From contig CAYPWL010000020.1 of NCBI GenBank assembly GCA_964414425.1, forward strand, positions 1 to 61,354: a DNA stretch of 61,354 bases. The letters run 5' to 3'. Below are positions 26,721 to 37,100 of this stretch, in pieces; position 1 is the first letter of the stretch, and each line of letters starts with the position of its first letter. The notes under the pieces were generated by a model. It had not been told where the DNA came from. It saw only the letters and a list, made by a program, of their open reading frames with translations, and ran no database searches. A program made the translations under genes and the position numbers. This DNA is from GYS-P2D sp964414425 (GTDB lineage: Bacteria > Bacteroidota > Bacteroidia > Chitinophagales > Saprospiraceae).

Positions 26721-27000
26721 TCTTGGCGTCTTAGCGAGAGATGTGTCATGCAGAGCCTTAGAGAACGCAGAGATCAGAGTATCCATGTTTCCTTACCCAG
26801 AAAACAATTCTATTGATACTTGGCGCCTTAGCGTCATTGCGAGAAATGATGTCACGCAGAGACGCAAAGAACGCAGAGAGGAGACTCTCGTTGTCACCAA
26901 CTACTACAAAAGAATTCCAAATGATACTTAGCGTCGAAGCGCCATTGCGAGAAATGTGTCACTCAGAGACGTAGAGAACGCAGAGCCCTAAAGAATGCGG
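26721..27000. repeat. Three degenerate copies of a dispersed intergenic repeat
   Basis: Copies at about 26721-26772, 26815-26878 and 26922-27000 share the core TTGCGAGAAAT followed by GTCACGCAGAGACG and AAGAACGCAGAG. Each has a left half with GCGTC/CTTAGCG and a right half with CGCAGAGACGCAAAG-type elements, which are partly inverted relative to one another, giving an imperfect palindrome. Similar gcgtctctgcgtg/cgcagagacgc sequences are widespread between genes in Bacteroidota. No ORF of significance lies here. Confidence 0.75.
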
Positions 27001-27053
27001 AGTGAATTACTACCCGCTAAGATGATAATGTGACTTAACCAGATCGATCCCGA

Positions 27054-29393
27054 TTAAAAAGGATAGTTAATCGCAAAGTTGACATTGCCAATACGAGTAT
27101 TAAAATCACCATCCGTCAGTACAAAATGAGATCCAGTCTCGGGATTAGGGAGTGGATTACGCAACTTGTATCCAAAGTCAAATCTGAATATAAAATAATC
27201 AAAATCTAAGCGGAGTCCCCACCCTGAGGATAAGGCCACTTGATCTAAGAAGCTCGACGTGAATTGTGCGCCAGTTCGAGATGGATCATCATCGAGTAGC
27301 CAGACATTACCACCATCCAAGAACACGGCCCCCTCGAGGTACCAGAATAGATCAAAACGATACTCGAGGTTGAACTCTAACTTAATATCGCCCGACTGGA
27401 AGAATGCAGTATTGTCCAGACGCTGCTCTACGAATGAGCCAGGACCCAACTCGCGCAACTGCCATCCTCTGATACTATTGGGGCCACCGGCATAAAACTG
27501 CTTGATAAATGGTATGGCATCATCTCCTGCATAGGGCACGATCAGGCCCGCATTGATACGAGCTGCGAAGCTTGAACGCTTCTTTACTCGCTTAGTGTAC
27601 CTTAAGTCTCCCTCTAATCGGATGAACTCAGAAAACTCCAATGATCCAAGCTGCCAATCCCCTTCGAAGGAGCTTACACCATTTACTAACCTATTGAGTA
27701 GAATGTTCTCTAAACCTGATAATTCGAAATTGCCGATAAAGAACAGCTTGTCGCCACGGACCGTCTCTTTGAGTTGTTGAAATATGGAGAATTCTTTAAA
27801 GAAAAAACCGGTGATCAGATAGGGATCAAAACTACGAGCCAATAACGGATTATCCCTCAATATCTCTTCTTGAAAGATCTCTTGGATATCAGTGTCGATC
27901 AGGTTAATTCCGATCTGTTTTACGGTATACTTCAGTCGCGGGTTGGGCTGAAAGTTATATGTCCAAGAAGCATCAAAATTAAGGAGGTCATAAAAGTTAA
28001 ATATACTTGTGAAACCCCCACTCAAGTCTACTGTGGTCGTACCATTGGCGCTAATATTATTCAATGAATCGTCAGAGATAACTCCTACACGATTTAAAAA
28101 ATTAGAGATTCTAAAGACATCGACAACCTTAGGGATATCAAAGGTATTGCTTAGCTGGATGCTCTGTGTATTAGTGATTGCACCACCGAGATTAGGGAAA
28201 TTTGGAAAGTTATATTCCAGTGTGCCCTCAGCACTTATCGTGTGTCTGATAGCACGATTTCTAAAATTTCTATTGGTAAAGGCCAGATTACCGGAGAAAC
28301 CAAAAAGGTTTTGATCATTGATGGTATTAATTGTGGAGTAGAAAAAGTTAATCCCCGAATTCATAACCCACTTGTTCTGAAATGGGCTCAGGTAAACATT
28401 ATAGTTGTATACCTCGGCACTATCAGGGTTGACATACGAGTCAATCACAGCGAATCGGTACGGTGCTAATCTCGATAAGTTGAGATTCATCTTCGTTTCG
28501 CGACTCTTGTTGAAGAGTTCTCCTCTATCTATCGGTATAATATCATCAATTGCTTGAGGCTCAACCAAAAATTGATTTGACTTAGAGAAGTATTTCTTTT
28601 CTTGCAGGGTATCAACTCGATCTGTCAAGGGTTCGGCCGCTCTATTGTGCTCGGTGTAGATATTGATGTCTCCTATCCGATATCGTGTGTGAGAGCTTTC
28701 GCCTGGCGGGTTATACACATACATGGCGGCATCCACTTCATAGCCGGTGCTATCTCCTATGATATCAATATAATTAGCATTAAAGTCTGCATACCCTTCA
28801 TTCTTTAAGGTCTGTACCATGCGTACTTTTTCTGCTTCAAATGATCCTGCTTCCAAGGGCTTTCCTGGGACAACCTCAATTCCCTCGTCATACTGGGCCA
28901 TAATCGCTTGCATCGTACTGTCTTCAAACCTGTGTTTGAAACTTCGGACATACATCCGTGGCCCGAGGTCGACAGTATAGATCACCTCTATTCTCTTCTT
29001 TTTGTTGCTCTGTACTACTTCTTGATATTCGACTTCCGCTTGATAGAAACCCTCGTTATTTCGCAAGATCTTTTCAAATGCGTCAACACTCTCGAGTGTC
29101 AGTAGTCTATCGAATACCGTGAGGGGCTTTCCATAAGTCCTCGGATTGAGGATATTCTTTTTTATCGGTTCTTGCTTAAGAGCCTTTTTGAGTTCGTCTC
29201 GGATGCTATTGACGGGTACTCGGCTATCATCTGTTATTAGTTTGAACGTGTTTTTGTTCAGTGCATATTCGCCTTCGGCAAGCTGACGTGTACCACTACA
29301 AGAGGCCAAAATAGACAGCATCAACAGGATAACTCCTATTTTCACGACATAAAGCGTGCTCTGATTAGCTGCGTATAATGATTTACAATCCAT
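27054..29393 (-). CDS. TamL-like lipidated Omp85 family outer-membrane protein
   Basis: Outer-membrane protein of the BamA/TamA superfamily, here a lipoprotein (lipobox LSILASC) as in the Bacteroidota TamL family, thought to act with TamB in envelope lipid or protein transport. The mature N-terminal part (about 45-330) contains POTRA-like units; the C-terminal half is a 16-strand barrel with the Omp85 motif around GGPNSIRGWQLRELGPG (about 645-660) and a final aromatic strand (VNFAINYPF). The length (about 780 aa) suits TamL. The ATG at 29393 shares the CATG with the start of the divergent methyltransferase; a GTG at 29345 would give a more compact lipoprotein signal (KIGVILLMLSILASC) and avoid the overlap. 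TamB is not in the window. Confidence 0.8.
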   Translation of the reverse strand: MDCKSLYAANQSTLYVVKIGVILLMLSILASCSGTRQLAEGEYALNKNTFKLITDDSRVPVNSIRDELKKALKQEPIKKNILNPRTYGKPLTVFDRLLTLESVDAFEKILRNNEGFYQAEVEYQEVVQSNKKKRIEVIYTVDLGPRMYVRSFKHRFEDSTMQAIMAQYDEGIEVVPGKPLEAGSFEAEKVRMVQTLKNEGYADFNANYIDIIGDSTGYEVDAAMYVYNPPGESSHTRYRIGDINIYTEHNRAAEPLTDRVDTLQEKKYFSKSNQFLVEPQAIDDIIPIDRGELFNKSRETKMNLNLSRLAPYRFAVIDSYVNPDSAEVYNYNVYLSPFQNKWVMNSGINFFYSTINTINDQNLFGFSGNLAFTNRNFRNRAIRHTISAEGTLEYNFPNFPNLGGAITNTQSIQLSNTFDIPKVVDVFRISNFLNRVGVISDDSLNNISANGTTTVDLSGGFTSIFNFYDLLNFDASWTYNFQPNPRLKYTVKQIGINLIDTDIQEIFQEEILRDNPLLARSFDPYLITGFFFKEFSIFQQLKETVRGDKLFFIGNFELSGLENILLNRLVNGVSSFEGDWQLGSLEFSEFIRLEGDLRYTKRVKKRSSFAARINAGLIVPYAGDDAIPFIKQFYAGGPNSIRGWQLRELGPGSFVEQRLDNTAFFQSGDIKLEFNLEYRFDLFWYLEGAVFLDGGNVWLLDDDPSRTGAQFTSSFLDQVALSSGWGLRLDFDYFIFRFDFGYKLRNPLPNPETGSHFVLTDGDFNTRIGNVNFAINYPF

Positions 29394-30135
29394 GCTCACA
29401 AAATCCAAGATAAAATTGCTTCAGTCCTTGCGACTGAAAAAGTATAGACAAAAATATAATATATTCCTCGTTGAAGGTCATAAGTCTGTTGTTAGTCTCT
29501 TCCATCAGGCCAAGTATACGGTCAATCAAATTTATGCCACCTCTACTTGGAAGGACAATCATGGAATACCCGCATATGAAGAGTTAACCACTATCAGTGA
29601 TTATAGCGACCTGAAAAAAATCAGCGATCACAAGTCTTCTCCTGAGGTCATCGCCGAAGTGGAGATACCTGATCATGTAGATACTCCTGAACTAACCATA
29701 CAACGGGCGATATATCTTGATAACGTCCAAGACCCCGGAAATGTCGGTGCTATCATCCGGATTGCGGATTGGTACGGCATAGATACGGTCATCCGATCCG
29801 AGGGGTCAGCAGACTTTTATAGTGGTAAGGTGATACAGAGCTGCATGGGTAGTTTTGCCAATATGAACCTACATACTTGTAGTCAGTCTCAGCTGATAGA
29901 GCTTACAGAGCAAACACCGCTGATAGTTGCCGCCATGGACGGTGATCCGCTACAAGAGATACGTCCTCTGGAGCGCTTCATACTCGCTATGGGTAGCGAA
30001 GGCCAAGGCATATCAGAGTTGTTAATCAAGGAGGTCAAGCAGGCGATAACCATAGCGGGTGTCGAGGGTCGGATAGCAGACTCTCTCAATGTCAGCGTAG
30101 CAACTGGCATCATCTGTGACCGACTTTGCCAATAG
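29392..30135 (+). CDS. SpoU/TrmH family RNA 2'-O-methyltransferase
   Basis: A 247-aa protein with an N-terminal substrate-binding domain (QKYNIFLVEGHKSV) and a C-terminal SPOUT fold with all three family motifs: YLDNVQDPGNVGAIIRIADW (motif 1, catalytic Arg), ILAMGSEGQGIS (motif 2) and IADSLNVSVATGI (motif 3). It transfers methyl from S-adenosylmethionine to the 2'-hydroxyl of a nucleotide in rRNA or tRNA. The target cannot be decided; RlmB-type (23S rRNA) is most likely given the N-terminal domain. It starts divergently on the same CATG as tamL. Confidence 0.92.
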   Translation: MLTKSKIKLLQSLRLKKYRQKYNIFLVEGHKSVVSLFHQAKYTVNQIYATSTWKDNHGIPAYEELTTISDYSDLKKISDHKSSPEVIAEVEIPDHVDTPELTIQRAIYLDNVQDPGNVGAIIRIADWYGIDTVIRSEGSADFYSGKVIQSCMGSFANMNLHTCSQSQLIELTEQTPLIVAAMDGDPLQEIRPLERFILAMGSEGQGISELLIKEVKQAITIAGVEGRIADSLNVSVATGIICDRLCQ

Positions 30136-30144
30136 GCATAAAAA

Positions 30145-30174
30145 AAGCCGATTCAAATTGCTTTGAATCGGCTT
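30145..30174. terminator. Convergent bidirectional terminator
   Basis: Perfect 13-bp stem AAGCCGATTCAAA/TTTGAATCGGCTT with a TTGC loop. On the minus strand it is followed by seven T residues and lies 18 nt after the stop of the first giant gene, so it ends the giant-protein transcript; it also closes the methyltransferase transcript. Confidence 0.9.
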
Positions 30175-30192
30175 ACCATAAATCGAGAACCA

Positions 30193-33100
30193 TTAATTTA
30201 TAATGACCATACGTTTAGTGACTTTACTTGTGCTCGTAGTAAGTGTATAATAATATACACCACTGCCAGCAATGTCACTTGCATGGATCGTAATTGTGTT
30301 TGTGCCTGCATCAAATACATCAGATGTCTGATAGATCATCTGACCATTGAGGTCAGTAACTTGTAACAAGGTATTCTCTCTGGTAGGTAAGGTAAATTCA
30401 ATTTGTGTAGTTCGGTTAAAAGGGTTTGGAACGTTCTGCCCAAGAGTAATAGAAGTCTCATCTGATACCTCTATAAATTGTATGCCTTTGGTTTCAAAGG
30501 TGTTCGTATAATATTCACTCTCTATCCCTGTTGTACTCAGACTTAATGGTGTCTGATTAAACGAGCGAGTGTTAACTGTTATGGTGATAGGCGTATCTGC
30601 TCCGATCAGTTGTGCATCGACATTAGTCCAACTGATGTTCAGCTGACCATCGACGATGGCATAGTCTTCTGACGAGATGTTAAGACCCTCTACACTTGCA
30701 AGGTCCGCTGCTGAACCAGCGAAGTCAAGCGACATCTGTAAACCATAGACCATTTCTTCTGGTGGCGTTAATGTATATACCACTTGTCCATCTGTTTCTG
30801 TAGAGGCCATCTTCCATACGCCTACAGATCTTACACCGGCCATAGCTTGTGCTAATGCACCAAATGCATTACCATTTACATCACCGACCTTAAGACCTAC
30901 GAAGTCTACAGCATCTTCGTTAGAGGAGATATTGCTTATCTCTGCTAAAGTTGGATAGTTCCAAGGTCTTAGTGGATCAGGGAATACGAAGTTCTTATCA
31001 ATGAATCTCCAGCTATTATTCTGGCCTAAGTCAGATCTTGTTCCCAAGATTAACTTTCTTAGCTCCGCTAAATCTGCTGCAGATACTGACGCACTATTGT
31101 TGATATCTGCTGCAATCAACTTATATGGAGAGTCGAGGGCCTGTAAGCCTAATACGTGACGCTGGATCAATACAAGATCTAATGTGGTCACACCTGTAAG
31201 ATCAAATCCTTCAAGGTTAGCTTCTACATTATAATCTCCGTTCATGGTTAAGTCCGAAATCGAGTACTGACCATTTTCATCAGTAGTTACCTCGAATGAG
31301 CCATTACGAGACGGATCAAATGCCGATACAGAGATATTGGCAACCGCATCATTATTCTCATCAGTGATTGCACCGCTTATAGAAACTAATGCAGTATTAT
31401 CAGGACAAGCATTAAAGTTCGCATCAGTTATTGTAATCAATACATTGACAGAATTCACATTACCAGCATCATCAATTACAAATACAGGTACTGACTGCGT
31501 ACCGCTAACACCATTAGGGATATCAGCACAAGTGAATGTTCTAACCGAGTTATTAGGGTCTGCAGAGAATGCAAATGACAATCCAGTTGCATCCTCAGGA
31601 TTACATCCTTGTGAGCTACTGATGTTAAGATCAGATGCTAATAAAGATACAGATCCATCAGCCTGTAGATTAACTATATGAGTAGCTTCTAATATGGGTA
31701 TAGGCAATGTCGACGACGACACCTCAAAGCTCACCTCTATAGTTCGTGCATTACCGCACTGGTCGGTAGCGGTATAGGTTACACTATATTCTCCCGGTCC
31801 TAACAACCTTGAGAATGTAGCTCCCATCCCGTCAGAGTCACTTACATTATCACCATCAATATCGAGGCTAAAGGCGTACTCAATGTTTTCATCATTAGTA
31901 CAGGCATCAGTGGCATCTACTGTAAATGTCACTTGTGCCAAGCAATCTCCATTGTCATCATTTACTTCAAAATCCTCAGGAACTGAAGTAAACATCGGGG
32001 CATCATTATCTTGTATGATTATACTCTGTGTGAATGTACCGAGAGTAGCGGCATCAACGCCACCATTTTCAAACTGGCACCAATCAATAACTGTCCATGT
32101 ACGCTCTATTACCTGACAGAATTCTGGGTTATTACCAGTCACAGTAGCTGGGTTATCTTCAAAAGACATTGCAACATTTTCACAATCTGCACCTATTGCG
32201 ACAGGTTGACTATTAGGTATGTCATCTGGAGAGATCCCCTCTGTGCAACTCGTCACACTTACTTCTGCAGGTGGCGGAGTAATCGTAACTGGTGTATTAT
32301 CTTCTATAGTTATACGCTGTATACATTGTGCTGTAGCTCCGTTAGGATCTGTAGCAGTCCATACTATATTGAACCCTCCCATCCCACATGTAGAGACCTC
32401 GATATCCTCAGGGATATCTGCTGTAACAACTCCTACTCCACAGACCCACTCTACTGTAGGCATGCCAGCATCGCTGATCAGCTGATCTATATCATCAAGG
32501 TTGACATCACAAGCAAATGTTGCATCACTCGGACATGTGATGATTGGTTGACGCTTATCCTGGACAACTACATCAATGATACACTCACTGAAGTTGTCGT
32601 TAGCATCAAATACTCTTAATAGTACTTGTACAGGATTATTGCTGACATCCTCACAACAGAATGATACTGACTCACCAAATTGCATATCACTTCCAAATCC
32701 TGAACATGTTGAGTTAAGTCTGCGGATCTCACGACGTACAACACCACAATTGTCAAAACTGTGATCATCAAGAGACTCTGCCGTTACCTCAGTAAACCCT
32801 GAAGATGTGATCGACACAATTGTGCTACTCTCACATACTGCACTCGGATCAGTAGTATCCTCAGCTCTGAAGACATCACTGCTGCCTGAGCTAAAATTAC
32901 CACAGCTATCTACTACCTCGAATATAACTACGAAGTCCTGACCAATAGGAACATCATTGAGGTCCATAGTCTCCATAGAGTTAACTGATGCTGGGAAGCG
33001 AGGACCAAAAGGCAAACCGCTCTGATCAGCAAACTGTATAAATGCTCTCAACTGACTCGGCTGTATAATCGAGCAATCGGTAATAATCGGGTTAGGCAAA

Positions 33101-34143
33101 TCTATTGCTGACGCCGTACAGAACTCCTTGTTAGCCTCCAGTATAGAAGCTGGAATATCAAATAAGTTAAAGTCTATGATTGCTGCAGAAGTATCGATGA
33201 TATCAATACTCTGATTGATGACCGTATCTTGATCTCTGCACGTATCAAATATGGTCCATCTACGTAGTATCTTTTGACTTCCTCCACATGTTGGAAACAT
33301 ATCTTCCTCCATAGCAACATCAAAGAACATGTCGCATGAGTTAAGCATCGGCTGACCAAGTGCCTCAACAGATAGATCTCCAGCCTCTCTACAATCTATG
33401 ACTGTATCCTGCGGAAGATCAAAATCGCTAAAGCTCGGTCTAAGCAAAAAGATCGTCTGTACTACCGTAGTATCATTTCTAAATTTAGACTGATCTACCA
33501 CTGTAAATGATCTTAGGATCGTCGCCACGGTATCACTACAAGTCTCGTTCTCTGTGAGTACGAAGTCCGTAATACCGAGAGAGTCAGGCTCTGCACAAGA
33601 TCCCTGATCAGAAAAGATCACCTCCGTTACTAAGGCATTAGGATCTAACTGAAAATCATGAATATTACATAGGATAGCCGTATCCAATGGTGTTATCGAT
33701 AGACTCGGTGCAATCTTATCTTCAATTACGATAGTCCCCCAACAGAATATACCTGAAGACAAACACTCCACCTCTACATTAAGCGGTTGACAATCGAAGT
33801 CCTCAGTCAATACATTAGAGTTCAATCGTACGCCCTGTGGGTCAAATATTCTGAGTTCATAATCAGAGTCATCCCCTACCTGATCCTCAAGGATCAAGTC
33901 TATAGTGATCACTGCTTCACAGTTTTCATTAAGCGGAATATTCAATCTGTTGTTACAAGCTACTGCTCTCTGAGAGCAATCTTGTGCAGACAGGGTTTGG
34001 CTGCCAACACAGATCAATATCATCGCTATGAACAAGCTCCATAAGCTTGATCCTGCCCTATTGAGACTTCTTGATGTCATCGATTCTTGGATTTTATTTA
34101 TAGTATTCATGGGTCTTTTTCTTTTGCAATTATTCAATGTCAT
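30193..34143 (-). CDS. Large T9SS cargo protein with HYR-like modules, dockerin-like and cohesin-like domains
   Basis: A surface or secreted protein of 1316 aa. A signal segment lies at about 34-56 (SLWSLFIAMILICVG...), so the true start may be the Met at 34080 or 34110; the ORF ATG at 34143 follows the upstream gene's stop by 4 nt. From about 57 it starts with a CNNRLNIPLNENC... module ending in CWGTIVIEDK, then a long string of HYR-like beta-sandwiches carrying R-x-WT-x-x-D-x-C motifs, to about 900. The C-terminal cassette: carboxypeptidase-regulatory-like domain (about 910-970), dockerin-like part with GVTTLDLVLIQRHVLGL and ADINNSASVSAADLAELRKL (about 975-1040), cohesin-like beta-sandwich (about 1095-1225) and T9SS type A domain (QNVPNPFNRTTQI..., about 1230-1316). 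A probable adhesin-like protein; ligand unknown. Confidence 0.85.
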   Translation of the reverse strand: MTLNNCKRKRPMNTINKIQESMTSRSLNRAGSSLWSLFIAMILICVGSQTLSAQDCSQRAVACNNRLNIPLNENCEAVITIDLILEDQVGDDSDYELRIFDPQGVRLNSNVLTEDFDCQPLNVEVECLSSGIFCWGTIVIEDKIAPSLSITPLDTAILCNIHDFQLDPNALVTEVIFSDQGSCAEPDSLGITDFVLTENETCSDTVATILRSFTVVDQSKFRNDTTVVQTIFLLRPSFSDFDLPQDTVIDCREAGDLSVEALGQPMLNSCDMFFDVAMEEDMFPTCGGSQKILRRWTIFDTCRDQDTVINQSIDIIDTSAAIIDFNLFDIPASILEANKEFCTASAIDLPNPIITDCSIIQPSQLRAFIQFADQSGLPFGPRFPASVNSMETMDLNDVPIGQDFVVIFEVVDSCGNFSSGSSDVFRAEDTTDPSAVCESSTIVSITSSGFTEVTAESLDDHSFDNCGVVRREIRRLNSTCSGFGSDMQFGESVSFCCEDVSNNPVQVLLRVFDANDNFSECIIDVVVQDKRQPIITCPSDATFACDVNLDDIDQLISDAGMPTVEWVCGVGVVTADIPEDIEVSTCGMGGFNIVWTATDPNGATAQCIQRITIEDNTPVTITPPPAEVSVTSCTEGISPDDIPNSQPVAIGADCENVAMSFEDNPATVTGNNPEFCQVIERTWTVIDWCQFENGGVDAATLGTFTQSIIIQDNDAPMFTSVPEDFEVNDDNGDCLAQVTFTVDATDACTNDENIEYAFSLDIDGDNVSDSDGMGATFSRLLGPGEYSVTYTATDQCGNARTIEVSFEVSSSTLPIPILEATHIVNLQADGSVSLLASDLNISSSQGCNPEDATGLSFAFSADPNNSVRTFTCADIPNGVSGTQSVPVFVIDDAGNVNSVNVLITITDANFNACPDNTALVSISGAITDENNDAVANISVSAFDPSRNGSFEVTTDENGQYSISDLTMNGDYNVEANLEGFDLTGVTTLDLVLIQRHVLGLQALDSPYKLIAADINNSASVSAADLAELRKLILGTRSDLGQNNSWRFIDKNFVFPDPLRPWNYPTLAEISNISSNEDAVDFVGLKVGDVNGNAFGALAQAMAGVRSVGVWKMASTETDGQVVYTLTPPEEMVYGLQMSLDFAGSAADLASVEGLNISSEDYAIVDGQLNISWTNVDAQLIGADTPITITVNTRSFNQTPLSLSTTGIESEYYTNTFETKGIQFIEVSDETSITLGQNVPNPFNRTTQIEFTLPTRENTLLQVTDLNGQMIYQTSDVFDAGTNTITIHASDIAGSGVYYYTLTTSTSKVTKRMVIIN

Positions 34144-34147
34144 CCTC

Positions 34148-37100
34148 TTACTTTAAGGCCATCATCTTTTTGCGAATAACCGCAGTTCCATTATTAAGCT
34201 CGTAGATATAGAGTCCCTGACCATCTAAGTCATCAGTGGATATACTCATCTTGTGCCATCCTACTGGGTAGTATGTTTTGTCCACATAGACTTGCTTACC
34301 AGAGATATCATAGATTGTCGTCGTTACCATACCATCTACATTGTTATAGAATCTTATATCTGTCGTACTTGAGAATGGGTTAGGAGCATTCTGACCGAGG
34401 ACGAATCCATCTGCCAAGTCTACTTTCTCCTCGCTCAAGGCTATATCCGATGCCTTGATATCTCCACCCTCAGAAGTGTATATCTGAGCCTGTAGTCTAT
34501 CATTAATCAGATCAATTAAGTCTTGAGAGTCAGCACGATCAACATTGCCTGATAGATCTATAGATAGGAGAACTCCCTCCACTATTCTACTCGTCTCTGG
34601 AGTAGCAATTGTCATCCTCAAGTTGTGATCCTCAATTCTATAGTCATCACCGCTTATTGCAAATGCATCTGAGCGTACTGCTTGTATCTCTCCTAAGGCA
34701 TCACCGAAGTTTAACTCCATCTGCATACCATCAAAGTCGATTGTCTCATCACTGTAGATATCAATCGTAGTACCTCCAGCAGAGTTATTCTTGATCACAT
34801 ACTTGAGAGGTGCAACAGATCTTGTGCCTGCGAGTGCCGAGCTCTCGAGGAATACATTTTCGTTGACGTCACCCATCTTAACCCCTACAAATGCAAGGTC
34901 ATTAAGATCAACCAACAGATTACTGATTGTAATCGACTGACTATATGGGAATGGCGTTATGTTACTACTGAAGGTCTGATCACCATCAACAAATGTCCAC
35001 GGCTGACCTATAGGCAGATCTGAAGCTGTACCCAAGAGTAGCCTTCTCATAGCTACGAGGTCTGCACCAGATACACTATTACTTCCATCAACATCAGAGG
35101 CAATTACCTTGTATTGACTGTCTAATATGTCAAGTCCTAAGACGTGTCTCTGCATCAGTACTAAGTCAAGAGTTGTAACCCCATTGAGGTAGTCATCCTG
35201 ACGCTCTACAGTGATCTCATAGCTCTCAGCTCTTGGTACATTGTTAAAGCTAAATACACCATCTATTGCTGTAGATATCGCCGCCATCTCACTGCTTCCA
35301 CTGAAGAGTGATACTTGCGCATTATCAATAGTAAGGTCACGCTCTGTAGCAATTCTACCTGATAAGGCTGCCACACCAGTGTCTCCTCCATCATCGGTAT
35401 CTCCTCCACCATCAGTACCACAGATATTCTGTGGATCCGATACCACGAGCTGTTGGATGAATGTCTCACCAACATTACCACATGGATCTTCTACATTATA
35501 CTCGATAGCATGACTACCCAATGATAAGTTGATATTGATCTCATTATCATCACCTGTTGCCACTACTACTCCATCGGTAGTAATCGTATAGCTCCAGATT
35601 AAGTCATCAGAATCATGACAGTCGTCAGCCTCAACTCTAAGCGTAACAAATGCTGCACAAGCTGTCGGATCCGTTACTGCACGCTCCTCAATAGCTGACG
35701 CCGTGATAACTGGCGCATCCTCATCTGTCAATCTCAATATCTGTACATGCTCAAATCTTCCAGCATTAGGATCGGTTGCACTCACCTGACAGAAGTCTAT
35801 CAATGTCCACGTACGTAATATCTTCACGCAGAATCCATCAACATTTCTGAATACGATATCGTCAAATATCAGATCAGCCATGCTACAAGAGAAATCATCT
35901 GCATCAAAGTCTGGCACAAACTCCGCAGGTAAGTTTTCAGGAGCAATATTGCTACCCGTACAGCCTACTCCGTCAAAGTCTTCTGGCCAAAATCCTGGTA
36001 TTGATGCTGGATTTACAATGTCAGCCTCAGTTCCAATATTGATCGTCTGTGTATGCGTAAATACCTGACCTGTCTGATCTACAGCAGTGAAATTTCTGAA
36101 AATTACTCCTGTACCACAATTATTAATACCGCTGGTATCAACCATATAAGTAGGTGCGATAGGAATACCACAGTTCGTTAAGAATCTTACCGTCTGATCA
36201 TCAAATGGTATGAACTGACTGAAGTCATCACCACAGTTGATCAATTGATCTCCACTTAGTACTAATACTGTGTCAATCACACCGTTATCTCGAACTTCTA
36301 CCTCAGAGGTACAAGTGCTCGCCTCACCATTCACATCAGTCACTCTCAGCTCAACACTTACATTCTGTCCTAAGAATGAAGACATTGCATCCGTACACTC
36401 AAACTGTAGTCTGTTAGTACATAAGCCATCTCGACTGATCACCTCAACACCTCCGACCATAGTCGTACGGCTCGAGTAATTAGTACCTACTCTTCCTTGA
36501 TCAGCAATCGCTGACATGAAGTCTGCAAAGTTGACAAGCTCATCACCATCTGTATCTAATCCGTCAAATAGTGCTAAGTCATCTAATCTTGTAATACATA
36601 TCTCTACAGGGCCACAGTTGTCATTACTTCCTCTATCGAAAGCCTGAGAACTTGCAATACCCCAACCCTCATCATTGAGGTTGATTGTTACTATGTCATC
36701 ACATGCTGCTGTAGGCATGATGTTATCCTCAACTATTACGTTGCGAGAAACAGTATCTGCGCTTAGGTTACCACATTGGTCCATAGCCTCTACAGTGATG
36801 AATATTCTTGATAGGTCAACCAGGATATTCTGATCAGAGATCGTCAACTCCGTAAAGTTGCCATCAAAGGTTTCATCAGCTATCAGTTGCCCTGTCATAT
36901 CATCTTCAAATACTCTAACCACTACTGAACTTATATCAGAGCATAGGTTAGGATCAGAGATCGATATGTCATTATTATCTATTGATACGATGCCAAAGCA
37001 GAAATGCTGATCTGCTTGAGTCGTGATATCATTACTTCTAAGATTGATACTCGGAGGAGTATTATCGTCAACTGTAATTCTCTGACGAGTTGTTCTAACC

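Noticed and set aside
26704..26931. 75-aa ORF after the alpha/beta hydrolase
   Set aside because: It consists of dispersed-repeat sequence and overlaps the hydrolase stop; not a gene.
31337..34044. Numerous plus-strand ORFs antisense to the giant genes (for example 32011-32619)
   Set aside because: They mirror the codon structure of the minus-strand proteins, have no family resemblance and low-complexity composition; they are shadows.
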